A stretch of 64,000 nucleotides of DNA from Magnetospirillum gryphiswaldense MSR-1 v2 (GCF_000513295.1 NC_023065.1:2588501-2652500), one strand, 5' to 3'; shown: positions 37,479 to 46,815, numbered from the stretch's first letter. The notes: a model not told the origin generated them from the letters alone. Numbers and translations: made by a program.

Positions 37479-37766
37479 ATGTCCCTGGACAAAGCAGCCG
37501 TCCGCGCCATCGCCGAGTTGGCCCGCATCGAAGTGGCGGACGAGGAACTCGATCATCTGGCCGGCGAACTTTCCGGCATCCTGCACTTCGTCGAGCAATT
37601 GGCCGAGGTCGACACCACCGGCATCGCCCCCATGTCGTCGGTGGCCGACCTGACCTTGCCCATGCGCAAGGACGAGGTCACCGATGGCGGCCAGGTGGCT
37701 GCCGTGCTGGCCAACGCCCCCGCTGCCGATGATGGCTTCTTCACCGTTCCCAAGGTGGTGGAATAA
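37479..37766 (+). CDS. gatC: Asp-tRNA(Asn)/Glu-tRNA(Gln) amidotransferase subunit C
   Basis: A 95-aa subunit that wraps around GatA and GatB in the transamidosome, which converts Glu-tRNA(Gln) to Gln-tRNA(Gln) and, where needed, Asp-tRNA(Asn). [28 protein letters not shown] and the [11 protein letters not shown] ending are characteristic. GGAG lies 11 bases before the ATG. The stop shares one base with the gatA start. Confidence 0.93.
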   Translation: MSLDKAAVRAIAELARIEVADEELDHLAGELSGILHFVEQLAEVDTTGIAPMSSVADLTLPMRKDEVTDGGQVAAVLANAPAADDGFFTVPKVVE

Positions 37767-39238
37767 TGACCGAGCTCACCAAGCTGACCATCGCCCAGGC
37801 CCGCGATCAGATGGCCAAGGGCGCCTTCACCGCGTCCGAGCTGACCGAGGCCCATATCCGGGCCATGGAAGCCAAGCGCGACCTGAACGCCTATATCACC
37901 GAAACCGCCGATCTGGCGCGCGAGCAGGCCAAGGCCTCGGATCTGCGCCGCCAAGCCGGCAAGGCTGGCGCCCTGGAAGGCATTCCGCTGGGCATCAAGG
38001 ATCTGTTCTGCACCAAGGGGGTCCAGACCACCGCCGCCAGCCGCATCCTGCAAGGCTTCAAGCCACCTTATGAAAGCACCGTGTCGGGCAAGCTGCTCGA
38101 TGCCGGCGCCGTCACCTTGGGCAAGCTCAACCTGGACGAATTCGCCATGGGTTCGTCCAACATGACCAGCGCTTACGGCAAGGTCACCAATCCGTGGAAA
38201 TCCAAATCGGAACCGGCCAAGCAATTGGTCCCCGGCGGTTCCTCGGGCGGATCGGCGGCAGCCGTCGCCGCCCGCATCGCCATGGGCGCCACCGGCACCG
38301 ATACCGGCGGCTCGATCCGCCAGCCCGCCGCCTTCTGCGGCATCACCGGCATCAAGCCGACCTATGGCCGCTGCTCGCGCTGGGGCATCGTCGCCTTCGC
38401 CAGCTCGCTCGATCAGGCCGGCCCCATGGCCCGCGATGTGCGCGATTGCGCCATCATGCTGGGCGCCATGGCCGGGCATGACCCCAAGGATTCCACCTCG
38501 GCCCCCATGCCCGTGCCCAATTTCGAGGCGGCGCTCACCGGCGACATTCGTGGCCTCAAGGTCGGCATCCCCAAGGAATACCGCCCCGATGGTTTGTCGG
38601 ATGAAATCCAGGCGGTGTGGGAACAAGGTATCCAGTGGTTGAAGGAGGCCGGCGCCACCCCGGTGGAGATCAGCCTGCCGCACACCAAATACGCGCTTCC
38701 CACCTATTACATCGTCGCCCCGGCGGAAGCGTCCAGCAATCTGGCCCGCTATGATGGCCTGCGCTTCGGCCTTCGGGTCGAGGGCAAGACCCTGGACGAC
38801 ATGTACAAGAAGACCCGCGCCGCCGGTTTCGGCGCCGAGGTGCGCCGCCGCATCATGATCGGCACCTATGTTCTCTCCGCCGGCTATTACGACGCCTATT
38901 ATTCCAAGGCGCAGAAGGTGCGCCGCCTGATCGCCGAGGATTTCACCAAGGCGTTCCAGCAGGTCGACGTCATCCTGACCCCGACGGCACCGTCGGCGGC
39001 GTTCGGTATGGACGAGAACTCCGATGATCCGGTGACCATGTGGCTGAACGACGTGTTCACCATCCCCACCAGCCTTGCCGGCCTGCCCGGCCTGTCGTTG
39101 CCCGCTGGCCTCAATGCCAGCGGTCTGCCCTTGGGCCTGCAACTGATCGGCCGTCCGTTCGACGAGGAAACCGTGTTCAAGGTGGCCGGCGTGATGGAAT
39201 CCGCCGCCCAGTTCACCGCCGTTCCGGAGGGTGTGTGA
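37766..39238 (+). CDS. gatA: Glu-tRNA(Gln) amidotransferase subunit A
   Basis: A 490-aa amidase-signature enzyme that releases ammonia from glutamine. The catalytic triad is visible: Lys78 in GIPLGIKDL, cis-Ser159 in PGGSSGGSA and nucleophile Ser183 in [10 protein letters not shown]. Length and the C-terminal [18 protein letters not shown] block are standard. The order gatC-gatA-gatB, with one-base overlaps, makes a single operon. Confidence 0.96.
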   Translation: MTELTKLTIAQARDQMAKGAFTASELTEAHIRAMEAKRDLNAYITETADLAREQAKASDLRRQAGKAGALEGIPLGIKDLFCTKGVQTTAASRILQGFKPPYESTVSGKLLDAGAVTLGKLNLDEFAMGSSNMTSAYGKVTNPWKSKSEPAKQLVPGGSSGGSAAAVAARIAMGATGTDTGGSIRQPAAFCGITGIKPTYGRCSRWGIVAFASSLDQAGPMARDVRDCAIMLGAMAGHDPKDSTSAPMPVPNFEAALTGDIRGLKVGIPKEYRPDGLSDEIQAVWEQGIQWLKEAGATPVEISLPHTKYALPTYYIVAPAEASSNLARYDGLRFGLRVEGKTLDDMYKKTRAAGFGAEVRRRIMIGTYVLSAGYYDAYYSKAQKVRRLIAEDFTKAFQQVDVILTPTAPSAAFGMDENSDDPVTMWLNDVFTIPTSLAGLPGLSLPAGLNASGLPLGLQLIGRPFDEETVFKVAGVMESAAQFTAVPEGV

Positions 39239-40689
39239 TGATTATTCAAGGCGACACCGGCGATTGGGAAATCGTCATCGGTCTGGAAGTGCACGCCCAG
39301 GTCATTTCCAAGTCCAAGCTGTTTTCCGGCGCCGCCACCGATTTCGGCGCCGAGCCCAACGATCAGGTCAGCTTCGTCGATGCCGGCTTCCCCGGCATGC
39401 TGCCGGTGATCAATGAAAAATGCGTGGAACAGGCGGTGCGCACCGGTCTGGGCCTGAAGGCCAAGATCAACCTGACCTCGGTCTTCGCCCGCAAGAACTA
39501 TTTCTACGCCGACCTGCCGCAGGGTTATCAGATCAGCCAGTACGACCTGCCCATCGTCGGCGAAGGCACGCTGCTGATCGATCTGGCCGACGGGTCCAGC
39601 CGCGCCATCGGCATCGAGCGCCTGCATCTGGAACAGGACGCCGGCAAGTCCATCCACGACATGCATCCATCCAAGTCGTATATCGACTTGAACCGGTCGG
39701 GCGTGGCGTTGATGGAAATCGTCTCCAAGCCCGATATGCGCAGCCCGGAAGAGGCCGGCGCCTATCTGACCAAGCTGCGCACCATCCTGCGTTACCTGGA
39801 AACCTGCGACGGCAACATGCAGGAAGGCAGCATGCGCTGCGACGCCAACGTCTCGGTCCGCCCGGTGGGCAGCACCGAATTGCGTACCCGCTGCGAGATC
39901 AAGAACGTCAATTCCATCCGCTTCGTCCAGCAGGCCATCGAATACGAGGCCCGGCGCCACATCGACGTCTACGAGAACGGTGGCGAGATCAAGCAGGAAA
40001 CCCGCCTGTTCGATTCGGTCAAGGGCGAAACCCGCTCCATGCGCAGCAAGGAACATGCGCATGATTACCGCTATTTCCCCGATCCCGATCTGCTGCCCTT
40101 GGTGGTGGCCCAAGATTTCGTCGACGGCATCCAGGCCACCTTGCCCGAACTGCCCGACGACAAGAAGGCCCGTTTCATGGCCGATTTCGGCCTGAACGCC
40201 TATGATGCCGGGGTGTTGGTGGCCGAACGCGCCAGCGCCGATTTCTTTGAAGCCGTCGCCGCCGGGCGTGATGCCAAGATGGCCGCCAACTGGATCATGG
40301 GCGATTTCTTCGCCGCCATGAATTCGGGCGATTATTCGTGGGAAAAGCCGCCGGTTTCGGCCCAGAATTTGGGCAAGATGATCGACCTGATCAAGGACGG
40401 CACCATTTCCACCCGTCTGGCCAAGGACGTGTTCATCTTCATGCTCGAATCGGGCAAAGACCCCGCGATCATCGTCGAGGAAAAAGGCCTGAAGCAGGTC
40501 ACCGACACCGGGGCCATCGAAAAAGCCATCGCCGAGGTGATGGCCGCCAACCCCGACAAGGTGGCCGAGGTCAAGGCCGGCAAGGACAAGCTGATCGGCT
40601 GGTTCGTCGGCCAAGTGATGAAGGCGACCCAGGGCAAAGCCAATCCCGGCATGCTCAATGAGTTGATCGTCAAGAAGTTCCAGGAATAG
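39238..40689 (+). CDS. gatB: Glu-tRNA(Gln) amidotransferase subunit B
   Basis: A 483-aa subunit that phosphorylates and amidates the tRNA-bound glutamate. [12 protein letters not shown], the [15 protein letters not shown] block, [11 protein letters not shown] and [11 protein letters not shown] are family landmarks, and the C-terminal YqeY-like domain (about 330-483) ends in [15 protein letters not shown]. It shares one base with gatA. Confidence 0.96.
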   Translation: MIIQGDTGDWEIVIGLEVHAQVISKSKLFSGAATDFGAEPNDQVSFVDAGFPGMLPVINEKCVEQAVRTGLGLKAKINLTSVFARKNYFYADLPQGYQISQYDLPIVGEGTLLIDLADGSSRAIGIERLHLEQDAGKSIHDMHPSKSYIDLNRSGVALMEIVSKPDMRSPEEAGAYLTKLRTILRYLETCDGNMQEGSMRCDANVSVRPVGSTELRTRCEIKNVNSIRFVQQAIEYEARRHIDVYENGGEIKQETRLFDSVKGETRSMRSKEHAHDYRYFPDPDLLPLVVAQDFVDGIQATLPELPDDKKARFMADFGLNAYDAGVLVAERASADFFEAVAAGRDAKMAANWIMGDFFAAMNSGDYSWEKPPVSAQNLGKMIDLIKDGTISTRLAKDVFIFMLESGKDPAIIVEEKGLKQVTDTGAIEKAIAEVMAANPDKVAEVKAGKDKLIGWFVGQVMKATQGKANPGMLNELIVKKFQE

Positions 40690-40735
40690 GTACTCGGGGA
40701 AAAGTACACCGAGGCAAAGCCGAGGGACTTTTTCA
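40690..40735 (+). terminator. possible terminator after gatB
   Basis: CTCGG (40693-40697) can pair with CCGAG at 40709 or at 40720-40724, the latter followed by GGACTTTTT. The stem is short, so this is a weak call. Confidence 0.35.
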
Positions 40736-40828
40736 CGGCTAACGGAATAGACCTGACCAAGGTCAAAGCGGCCACCCGTTCGGGCGGTCATCATACCCCC
40801 CATCACGGATATTCCGCCGATGGAGACT

Positions 40829-40960
40829 ATGATGACCGTTGCCGCTTCTTCCTTCCGTTCCGACCTGACCGCCCTTGTCGTTGGATTGGGCCTGCTGTGC
40901 GCCGGCACCGTGGCGGTGATCGGTTCCATCGGCCTGGGTGCCTGGGTGCTGGGGCTTTAA
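40829..40960 (+). CDS. small single-pass membrane protein (43 aa)
   Basis: A short reading frame starting at two consecutive ATG codons (40829, 40832) behind GGAG and ending TAA at 40960. A polar N-terminus of about 12 residues is followed by one continuous hydrophobic, Gly-rich helix of about 28 residues (LVVGLGLLCAGTVAVIGSIG and onward). No family is recognised. It stands alone between gatB and a terminator hairpin. The ribosome site, codon use and clean membrane profile favour a real gene. Confidence 0.55.
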   Translation: MMTVAASSFRSDLTALVVGLGLLCAGTVAVIGSIGLGAWVLGL

Positions 40961-41019
40961 TCCCCGCCCTTTGAAGGATTGCCCCACGGGCAATATGGAT
41001 TCATACTAATTTCACGGTG

Positions 41020-41048
41020 ATGGCGGGCCTCGGCCCGCCATTTCTGTT
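41020..41048 (+). terminator. hairpin terminator after the 43-aa gene
   Basis: ATGGCGGGCC (41020-41029) pairs with GGCCCGCCAT (41032-41041) around a tight loop, followed by TTCTGTT. The T run is imperfect. Confidence 0.6.
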
Positions 41049-41053
41049 GACGG

Positions 41054-41071
41054 ATGTCATAAAAATGTAAC
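41054..41071 (+). promoter_or_regulatory. Pho box upstream of the NUDIX-DUF47-pit operon
   Basis: ATGTCAT-AAAA-ATGTAAC gives two 7-bp repeats with a 4-bp A-rich spacer and agrees with the PhoB consensus CTGTCATAWAWCTGTMAY at 16 of 18 positions. It lies 37 bp before the NUDIX start. In Sinorhizobium the orthologous orfA-pit operon is repressed by PhoB under phosphate limitation. Confidence 0.7.
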
Positions 41072-41107
41072 AAAAGCTCCCTTCGTTTCCCTTTGGGGCA
41101 TCAGCCC

Positions 41108-41533
41108 GTGAGCCATCCCAAATCCATCATTCAATATGCCGCCCTACCATATCGGGTGGTGGACGGCCATGTGGAAGTGATGCTGGTCACCTCGCGCGAG
41201 ACCAAGCGGTGGATTTTGCCCAAGGGTCAGCCGGAAAAGCGGCTGAAGCCCTATGAGGTCGCCGCCGCCGAGGCCTACGAAGAAGCCGGCATCATGGGCA
41301 GCGTCGACAAGGACGCCATGACCATGTTCGCCAGCACCAAGCGGCTGAAGAACGGCACCGAACTGCCCTGCACCATCAAGGTCTATGTGCTGAAGGTGAA
41401 AAAGGTGCTGGACGCGTGGCCGGAAAAATCGGAGCGCGAACGCCGTTGGTTCAGCCCCGGCGAAGCGGCCATGGTCGCCACCGAAGCCGGCCTGATCAGA
41501 ACATTGCTGGATTTCGGCGCCAAGTGGCTTTGA
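41108..41533 (+). CDS. NUDIX hydrolase
   Basis: A 141-aa cytosolic protein with a NUDIX fold. The box reads G-QPEKRLKPYEVAAA-EAYEEAGI: the EAxEExGI half with the metal-binding glutamates is intact, but the canonical Glu at +6 is Leu and the Arg before EA is Ala. RWILPKGQP precedes it, a form common in alphaproteobacterial NUDIX proteins resembling diphosphoinositol or diadenosine polyphosphate hydrolases. The GTG at 41108 is the likely start (TTGGGG upstream); a TTG five codons earlier is possible. It precedes the phosphate transport genes by 63 bp. Confidence 0.8.
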   Translation: MSHPKSIIQYAALPYRVVDGHVEVMLVTSRETKRWILPKGQPEKRLKPYEVAAAEAYEEAGIMGSVDKDAMTMFASTKRLKNGTELPCTIKVYVLKVKKVLDAWPEKSERERRWFSPGEAAMVATEAGLIRTLLDFGAKWL

Positions 41534-41596
41534 GCCCCATGGACTCTTGCCGTATCCCCAGTGTATGACACTTCCGTTACAGCAGATGGGGTTTCC

Positions 41597-42240
41597 ATGG
41601 CTTTGAAGTTCCTGCGCGCGCTCATGCCCAAGGAAGAGCGCTTCATCGAGCATTTTGCCGCCCACGCACAATGTATCGCCGATGCCGCCGTCGCCCTGGC
41701 CGCCATGATGCAAGCCCCCACCGCTGAACGTGAAGCCTGCTTCACCAAGGTGTGCGCCATCGAAAGCAAGGCCGACGGCATCGCCAAGGAAACCCTGGTC
41801 GCTTTGCATCGCGCCTTCATCACGCCGTTCGACCGTTCCGACATCCATGCGCTGACCACCGCGCTGGACGACGCCGTCGACCTGATCGAGGACGTGGCCC
41901 AGCACGCCACGCTTTACAAGATCGACACCTTCGGTCCGCGCATGCTGGAATTCGCGGCGATGATCGAGAAAAGCGCCCTGCTGCTGGTGCAGTTGATCCC
42001 GCTGCTCACCGACATCAACCGCAATGTCAGCCAGATCAATTCCCTGTGCGAACAGGTCGGCAAGCTGGAAAGCGAGGGCGACCGCGTGCTGCGTCTGGCG
42101 CTGTCGGAACTGATCGCCGAAAAGCCCGACACCATCGGCTTCATCGGCAAGAAAGAGGTCTATGACCTGCTTGAAACGGTCACCGACCGTTGCGACGACG
42201 TCGCCGATCTGATCGAAGGCATCGTGCTGGATCACGTGTG

Positions 42241-42241
<1 letters not shown>
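41597..42241 (+). CDS. DUF47 family PhoU-like protein (OrfA of the pit operon)
   Basis: A 214-aa all-helical protein of the DUF47/TIGR00153 family, related to PhoU. MALKFLRALMPKEERFIEHFA at the start, ESKADGIAKETLVAL, FDRSDIHALTTALDDAVDLIEDVA and KEVYDLLETVTDRCDDVADLIEGIVLDHV at the end are characteristic (each is a landmark). Members are encoded next to Pit transporters and modulate phosphate uptake. The ATG at 41597 follows GATGGGG; 12 codons upstream are rejected. Its stop shares one base with pit. Confidence 0.9.
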
Positions 42242-43242
<1,001 letters not shown>

Positions 43243-43255
43243 CCCAATGGGATGC

Positions 43256-43287
43256 GCGAAGGGGCCAAGCCCCTTCGCTTTCTTCTT
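43256..43287. terminator. terminator between pit and leuA
   Basis: GCGAAGGGGC (43256-43265) pairs perfectly with GCCCCTTCGC (43269-43278) around CAA, followed by TTTCTTCTT for the plus-strand transcript. It may also end leuA transcription. Confidence 0.85.
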
Positions 43288-43291
43288 ACCC

Positions 43292-44950
43292 CTACCTCGC
43301 CCGGTTCAAGGCCGAAGCGATGGCCTTCAACGCCGCCATGGTAACCGACGCATCCAGCGCCGCCCCATGCACCACCGCGCCATCAGCGCCCGCCACCGCC
43401 ACATAGGACGCCGCCTGGGCCTCGGAGCCCTGGCCGATGGCGTGTTCGTGGTAATCCTTGATCTTAACCATCACGCCCAGATCCTTTTCCAAGGCATGGA
43501 CGAAGGCATCCACCGGGCCGGCGCCGATACCCTGGACGATCCGCTCCTTACCATCGACCACCAGTGTGGCGGTCAAGGCGCGCTGGCCCTTGGACACCGG
43601 CACGGTGGAGTAATCGACAACCTGGATGCGACCATCGGCCAGATAGGTGCGCTGGAAGAACAGCCAGATTTCCTCAGGCGCCAATTCACGCCCCTCGCGG
43701 TCGGCGTGATCCTGCACCACGCGGGCGAATTCCGCCTGGAAGGGCTTGGGCAATTCCAGGCCGTGGTCGCGTTCCAGCACAAAGGCGACGCCGCCCTTGC
43801 CCGACTGGCTGTTGATGCGGATCACCGCTTCATAGCTGCGGCCCACATCGGCCGGATCGATGGGCAGATAAGGCACTTCCCATACCGGCGAATTGGCCTT
43901 GTCGCGGGCCTTGAAGCCCTTGTTGATGGCATCTTGGTGCGAACCGGAAAACGCCGTGTAGACCAGTTCACCGGCATAGGGGTGACGTTGGTGCACCGGC
44001 AGGCCGGTACATTCCTCCGCCACCCGGCGGATGGCATCGATATCCGACAAATCCAATTGGGGGTCGATTCCCTGGGTGAACAGATTCAAGGCCAAGGTGC
44101 AGACATCCACATTGCCGGTGCGCTCGCCATTGCCGAACAAGGTGCCCTCAACCCGGTCGGCCCCGGCCATCACCGCCAGCTCCGCCGCCGCCACACCGGT
44201 ACCGCGGTCGTTGTGCGGATGGACCGAGACGACCAGACTGTCGCGGTTCTTCACAGTGGCGCAGAACCATTCGATGACGTCGGCATAGATGTTGGGCGTA
44301 CTCATCTCCACCGTCGCCGGCAGATTGACGATCATCTTGCGTTCCGGTGTGGCGCCCCATTCGGCCGCCACCGCCTCGACGATGGCGACGGCGAAATCGG
44401 GCTCGGTGCCGGTGAAGCTTTCCGGGCTGTACTGAAAGGTGACCTCGCCACCCTTGCGCTGAGCCGACATCTCGCGCACCAGCCGGGTCCCGGCCAGGGC
44501 CAGATCGATGCAGCCCTGGCGGTCAAAGCCGAACACCACCCGGCGCTGCACTTCCGAGGTGGAATTGTACAGGTGGACGATGACCTTGTTGGCCCCTTCC
44601 AACGCCTCGAAGCTTTTTCGGATCAAATCCTCGCGCGCCTGGGTCAGGATCTGGATGGTGACGTCATCGGGGATATGGCCACCCTCGATCAGATGACGGA
44701 TGAAGTCGTAATCGGTCTGCGAGGCGGCGGGAAAGCCCACCTCGATCTGCTTGAAGCCCATGGCCACCAAGGTGTTCCACAGCCGCATCTTGCGATGGCT
44801 GTCCATGGGATCGATCAGCGCCTGATTGCCATCGCGCAAATCGACGCTGCACCATTGCGGCGCGGCGGCAATGACGGCATCGGGCCAGCGGCGGGCGGCC
44901 AATTTCATGGTCGGATAGGGGCGGTACTTGTCGGAAGCGGCGGTCTTCAT
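43292..44950 (-). CDS. leuA: 2-isopropylmalate synthase (long form)
   Basis: A 552-aa enzyme condensing acetyl-CoA with 2-ketoisovalerate, the first step of leucine synthesis. The N-terminal TIM barrel has WCSVDLRDGNQAL, VEMSTPNIYADVIEWF and the metal-binding HPHNDRGTGVAAAELAV. The C-terminal regulatory domain (about 430-552) binds leucine for feedback inhibition. Length matches the LeuA type 2 group. The ATG at 44950 is preferred (AAAGGATG upstream) to the 19-codon longer version. A candidate leader reading frame and hairpin lie upstream. Confidence 0.95.
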   Translation of the reverse strand: MKTAASDKYRPYPTMKLAARRWPDAVIAAAPQWCSVDLRDGNQALIDPMDSHRKMRLWNTLVAMGFKQIEVGFPAASQTDYDFIRHLIEGGHIPDDVTIQILTQAREDLIRKSFEALEGANKVIVHLYNSTSEVQRRVVFGFDRQGCIDLALAGTRLVREMSAQRKGGEVTFQYSPESFTGTEPDFAVAIVEAVAAEWGATPERKMIVNLPATVEMSTPNIYADVIEWFCATVKNRDSLVVSVHPHNDRGTGVAAAELAVMAGADRVEGTLFGNGERTGNVDVCTLALNLFTQGIDPQLDLSDIDAIRRVAEECTGLPVHQRHPYAGELVYTAFSGSHQDAINKGFKARDKANSPVWEVPYLPIDPADVGRSYEAVIRINSQSGKGGVAFVLERDHGLELPKPFQAEFARVVQDHADREGRELAPEEIWLFFQRTYLADGRIQVVDYSTVPVSKGQRALTATLVVDGKERIVQGIGAGPVDAFVHALEKDLGVMVKIKDYHEHAIGQGSEAQAASYVAVAGADGAVVHGAALDASVTMAALKAIASALNRAR

Positions 44951-45011
44951 GGCCGGATCATCCTTTGGCGAAACACGGATAGGGATATGGGGTGGAGCGC
45001 GGAACAAGTCA

Positions 45012-45054
45012 CGGTCGCCGGAGCGCGCGCGGGCGCGATCAGTGCCGACGACCG
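45012..45054 (-). promoter_or_regulatory. hairpin in the leuA leader
   Basis: On the minus strand CGGTCGTCGG pairs with CCGGCGACCG over 10 positions with one G-T pair. The 5-prime arm overlaps the last codons of the leader reading frame. No T run follows, so it is not a standard terminator. Confidence 0.4.
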
Positions 45055-45128
45055 CCCATTAGTCGCAAGGCGCCCTGCACCGCCCAGGCGGTTTCGGTCA
45101 CACGGATGATGGAGAAGCTGGAAGACAT
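45039..45128 (-). CDS. candidate leuA leader peptide (29 aa)
   Basis: A 29-codon frame, ATG at 45128 behind CCGAGGG, ending TGA at 45041-45039. It is 88 bp upstream of leuA on the same strand. The peptide ends LRLMGGRRH, coded with TTG and CTA leucine codons; CTA is very rare in this GC-rich genome, and rare leucine codons near the end of a leader are typical of leucine attenuators. The peptide also has one Trp and is not leucine-rich overall, so control by attenuation is uncertain. Confidence 0.4.
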   Translation of the reverse strand: MSSSFSIIRVTETAWAVQGALRLMGGRRH

Positions 45129-45319
45129 GACACCCTCGGAAAAACCCAAATGCACAACAGCCAACACGTATCCCGGCGTCGAGTTACGACACCGGGCCGG
45201 TAAGCAGCAGCAGGGCGAAAGTCCGAGTAATCATGACAACGACGATGCCAGAGCCGACCGGGGCTCGTCAACACCCATCCGTCACCCTATGTAAGGAGGC
45301 GACCACAGCGGAGACGAAG

Positions 45320-45937
45320 ATGATCGACCTGTACACCTGGGGCACGCCCAATGGCCGCAAGGTTTCCATCATGCTGGAAGAATGCGGCCTGCCATATCGC
45401 GTCCACCCCATCGACATCATGAAGGGCGACCAGTTCAGCCCGGATTTCATCGCCATCAATCCCAATTCCAAGATCCCGGCGATCATCGACCAGGACGGCC
45501 CCGGCGGCACCCCGTTCTCGCTGTTTGAATCGGGGGCGATCCTGATCTATCTGGCGGGAAAGACCGGCAGGTTCCTGCCCGCCGATGCGCGTGGGCGCTC
45601 TGAAACCCTGCAATGGCTGATGTTCCAGATGGGCGGCATCGGCCCGATGTTCGGCCAAACCCACCATTTCCGCAAATTCGCCCCCGAACCGATCCCCTAT
45701 GCCATCGAACGCTATTCCAAGGAAACCAAACGACTGTACGGCGTGCTGAACACGCGGCTGGGGCAAAGCGACTTCGTGGCCGGTGAATATTCCATCGCCG
45801 ACATGGCCATCTACCCGTGGTGCCAACGTGCCGACTGGCAGGGCATCGACCTGAACGCGTTCCCGCACGTCGCCCGTTGGATGGAAACCATGAGTGAACG
45901 CCCGGCTGTTGAAAGAGGGATGTCGGTTCCCGGTTGA
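45320..45937 (+). CDS. glutathione S-transferase-like protein (YfcG/YghU type)
   Basis: A 205-aa cytosolic protein. The thioredoxin-like N-terminal domain (1-80) has YTWGTPNGRKVSIMLEECGLPY, with the TPNGRKV motif of the Nu-class YfcG/YghU group, and FESGAILIYLAGKTGRFLP as the glutathione-gamma-Glu contact. The helical C-terminal domain includes GEYSIADMAIYPW. This group often shows disulfide-bond reductase activity with glutathione rather than classical conjugation. The ATG at 45320 has GGAG seven bases upstream. Confidence 0.88.
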   Translation: MIDLYTWGTPNGRKVSIMLEECGLPYRVHPIDIMKGDQFSPDFIAINPNSKIPAIIDQDGPGGTPFSLFESGAILIYLAGKTGRFLPADARGRSETLQWLMFQMGGIGPMFGQTHHFRKFAPEPIPYAIERYSKETKRLYGVLNTRLGQSDFVAGEYSIADMAIYPWCQRADWQGIDLNAFPHVARWMETMSERPAVERGMSVPG

Positions 45938-45961
45938 CCAAAGCGTCACAAGTCGCTAGAA
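45934..45961 (+). promoter_or_regulatory. candidate promoter of tRNA-Ser
   Basis: TTGACC (45934-45939), a 16-bp spacer and CTAGAA (45956-45961) lie about 53 bp before the tRNA. The -35 overlaps the stop codon of the GST gene. Confidence 0.5.
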
Positions 45962-46013
45962 ACGTGCCTTCAGCCACGGGGGTGTTAGCGACCCCACTGA
46001 GAATCATTCCTGC

Positions 46014-46106
46014 GGAGGGATGGGTGAGTGGCTGAAACCAACGGTTTGCTAAACCGTCCTAGGGGGTTAACCCTTAGCGCGGGTTCGAATCCCGCTCCCT
46101 CCGCCA
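46014..46106 (+). tRNA. tRNA-Ser (anticodon GCT)
   Basis: A 93-nt class II tRNA. The acceptor stem GGAGGGA (46014-46020) pairs with TCCCTCC (46096-46102); the discriminator is G and CCA is encoded at 46104-46106. The anticodon stem ACGGT/ACCGT encloses TTGCTAA with GCT at 46048-46050, reading AGC and AGT codons. A long variable arm and GGTTCGAATCC T-arm are present. It borders the start of an AT-richer accessory region. Confidence 0.97.
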
Positions 46107-46137
46107 CTACTTTCAAAGAATAGATTCTCTGACGCAT

Positions 46138-46165
46138 AGAGCCTTGGGCGAAAGCCCAAGGCTCT
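46138..46165. repeat. perfect 12-bp hairpin with GAAA tetraloop
   Basis: AGAGCCTTGGGC (46138-46149) pairs exactly with GCCCAAGGCTCT (46154-46165) around GAAA, a very stable GNRA-capped stem 32 bp after tRNA-Ser. There is no T run after it. It could protect or end the tRNA precursor, or be a remnant of an element end. Confidence 0.7.
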
Positions 46166-46183
46166 GCGCCGTTTGCGGCCAGT

Positions 46184-46397
46184 AGCTGTTGACCTTCTGG
46201 TCTTATGACGGCGCATTTTTAACCAATTTTATCTTCTCTCCCGCCCTGTTTCTCTGGAAGCTGTTGACTGCCGCCAAACGGTACGGGATTTAAAGTTGCA
46301 AGTAATTCAAGGCGTTGTGACGCCAAAAGCTGTTGACCTTTTCGCTGTTATTATTGGCGCGGGCTGGAGTCTGGGAGTGGAATGGACGGTCAACAGC
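46184..46397. repeat. four-copy repeat with core GCTGTTGAC
   Basis: AGCTGTTGACCTT at 46184-46196 and again at 46328-46340, AGCTGTTGAC at 46259-46268, and the reverse complement GGTCAACAGC at 46388-46397. Start-to-start spacing is 75, 69 and 60 bp. Confidence 0.75.
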
Positions 46398-46425
46398 CGT
46401 CCTGGCCCAGAAAGAGCCATCCGCA

Positions 46426-46815
46426 TCAGGCACGGCCAAGCACCTTCTCCACGCCAGTGTGCAGAATTTTCACGGAGACTGGCTTCTCGAGAAATAGATC
46501 GACTCCCGCAGCATAAGCCGTCTCGGCATTCTTCTCACCGACCATCCCAGTTACCAGAACGATAACCGTTTTCGGATCGATCCCGTCTACACCTGCTCGG
46601 ATTCGACGGGTGCATTCCAGTCCGTCCATTACATCCATCTGCCAGTCCATGAAGACGATGTCTGCCCCGCCAGCCTGGAGGGCGGAAATGGCCTCGGCAC
46701 CATTGGCAGCCGAGACGATCTCCGTAATGCCGAGAGCCCCTAAAACCATATGGATCAGTTCTCTCATCTGGGCATTATCCTCGACGATAACAGCGCGCCT
46801 GGGCTTAACCTTCAT
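46426..46815 (-). CDS. single-domain response regulator
   Basis: A 129-aa stand-alone receiver domain. The acidic pocket is Glu12-Asp13, the phosphorylation site Asp57 in VFMDWQMDVMDG, the Thr switch in VLVTGMVG, and the Lys in LEKPVS. There is no output domain, so it probably acts through protein contacts, like CheY or Spo0F. It is the last gene of an overlapping operon with the HD-GYP regulator and the hybrid kinase (11-bp overlap with the former). Confidence 0.9.
   Translation of the reverse strand: MKVKPRRAVIVEDNAQMRELIHMVLGALGITEIVSAANGAEAISALQAGGADIVFMDWQMDVMDGLECTRRIRAGVDGIDPKTVIVLVTGMVGEKNAETAYAAGVDLFLEKPVSVKILHTGVEKVLGRA

Larger units (their letters stand above)
44951..45319. other. 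intergenic region between leuA and the GST gene
   Basis: 369 bp between divergent genes. The minus-strand part holds the candidate leuA leader peptide and a hairpin, listed separately. The part near 45150-45300 has no clear gene; a plus-strand reading frame that runs into the GST gene there is not supported. Confidence 0.5.
46107..46425. other. tRNA-flanking intergenic region with repeats
   Basis: 319 bp without a gene. It contains a 12-bp perfect hairpin with a GAAA loop (46138-46165) and four copies of AGCTGTTGAC-type repeats (46184-46397), listed separately. No small coding frame is convincing. Confidence 0.6.

Noticed and set aside
40754-40765. TGACC-AA-GGTCA inverted repeat after gatB.
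   Set aside because: Five-base arms are expected by chance in this composition; no gene-specific reason to call an operator.
38899-40929. A 676-codon minus-strand frame opposite gatB.
   Set aside because: It is a shadow of gatB codon bias; no motif and no ribosome site.
45233-45319. N-terminal extension of the GST gene by 29 codons.
   Set aside because: The family starts at MIDLYTWGTPNG, and a ribosome site precedes that ATG.
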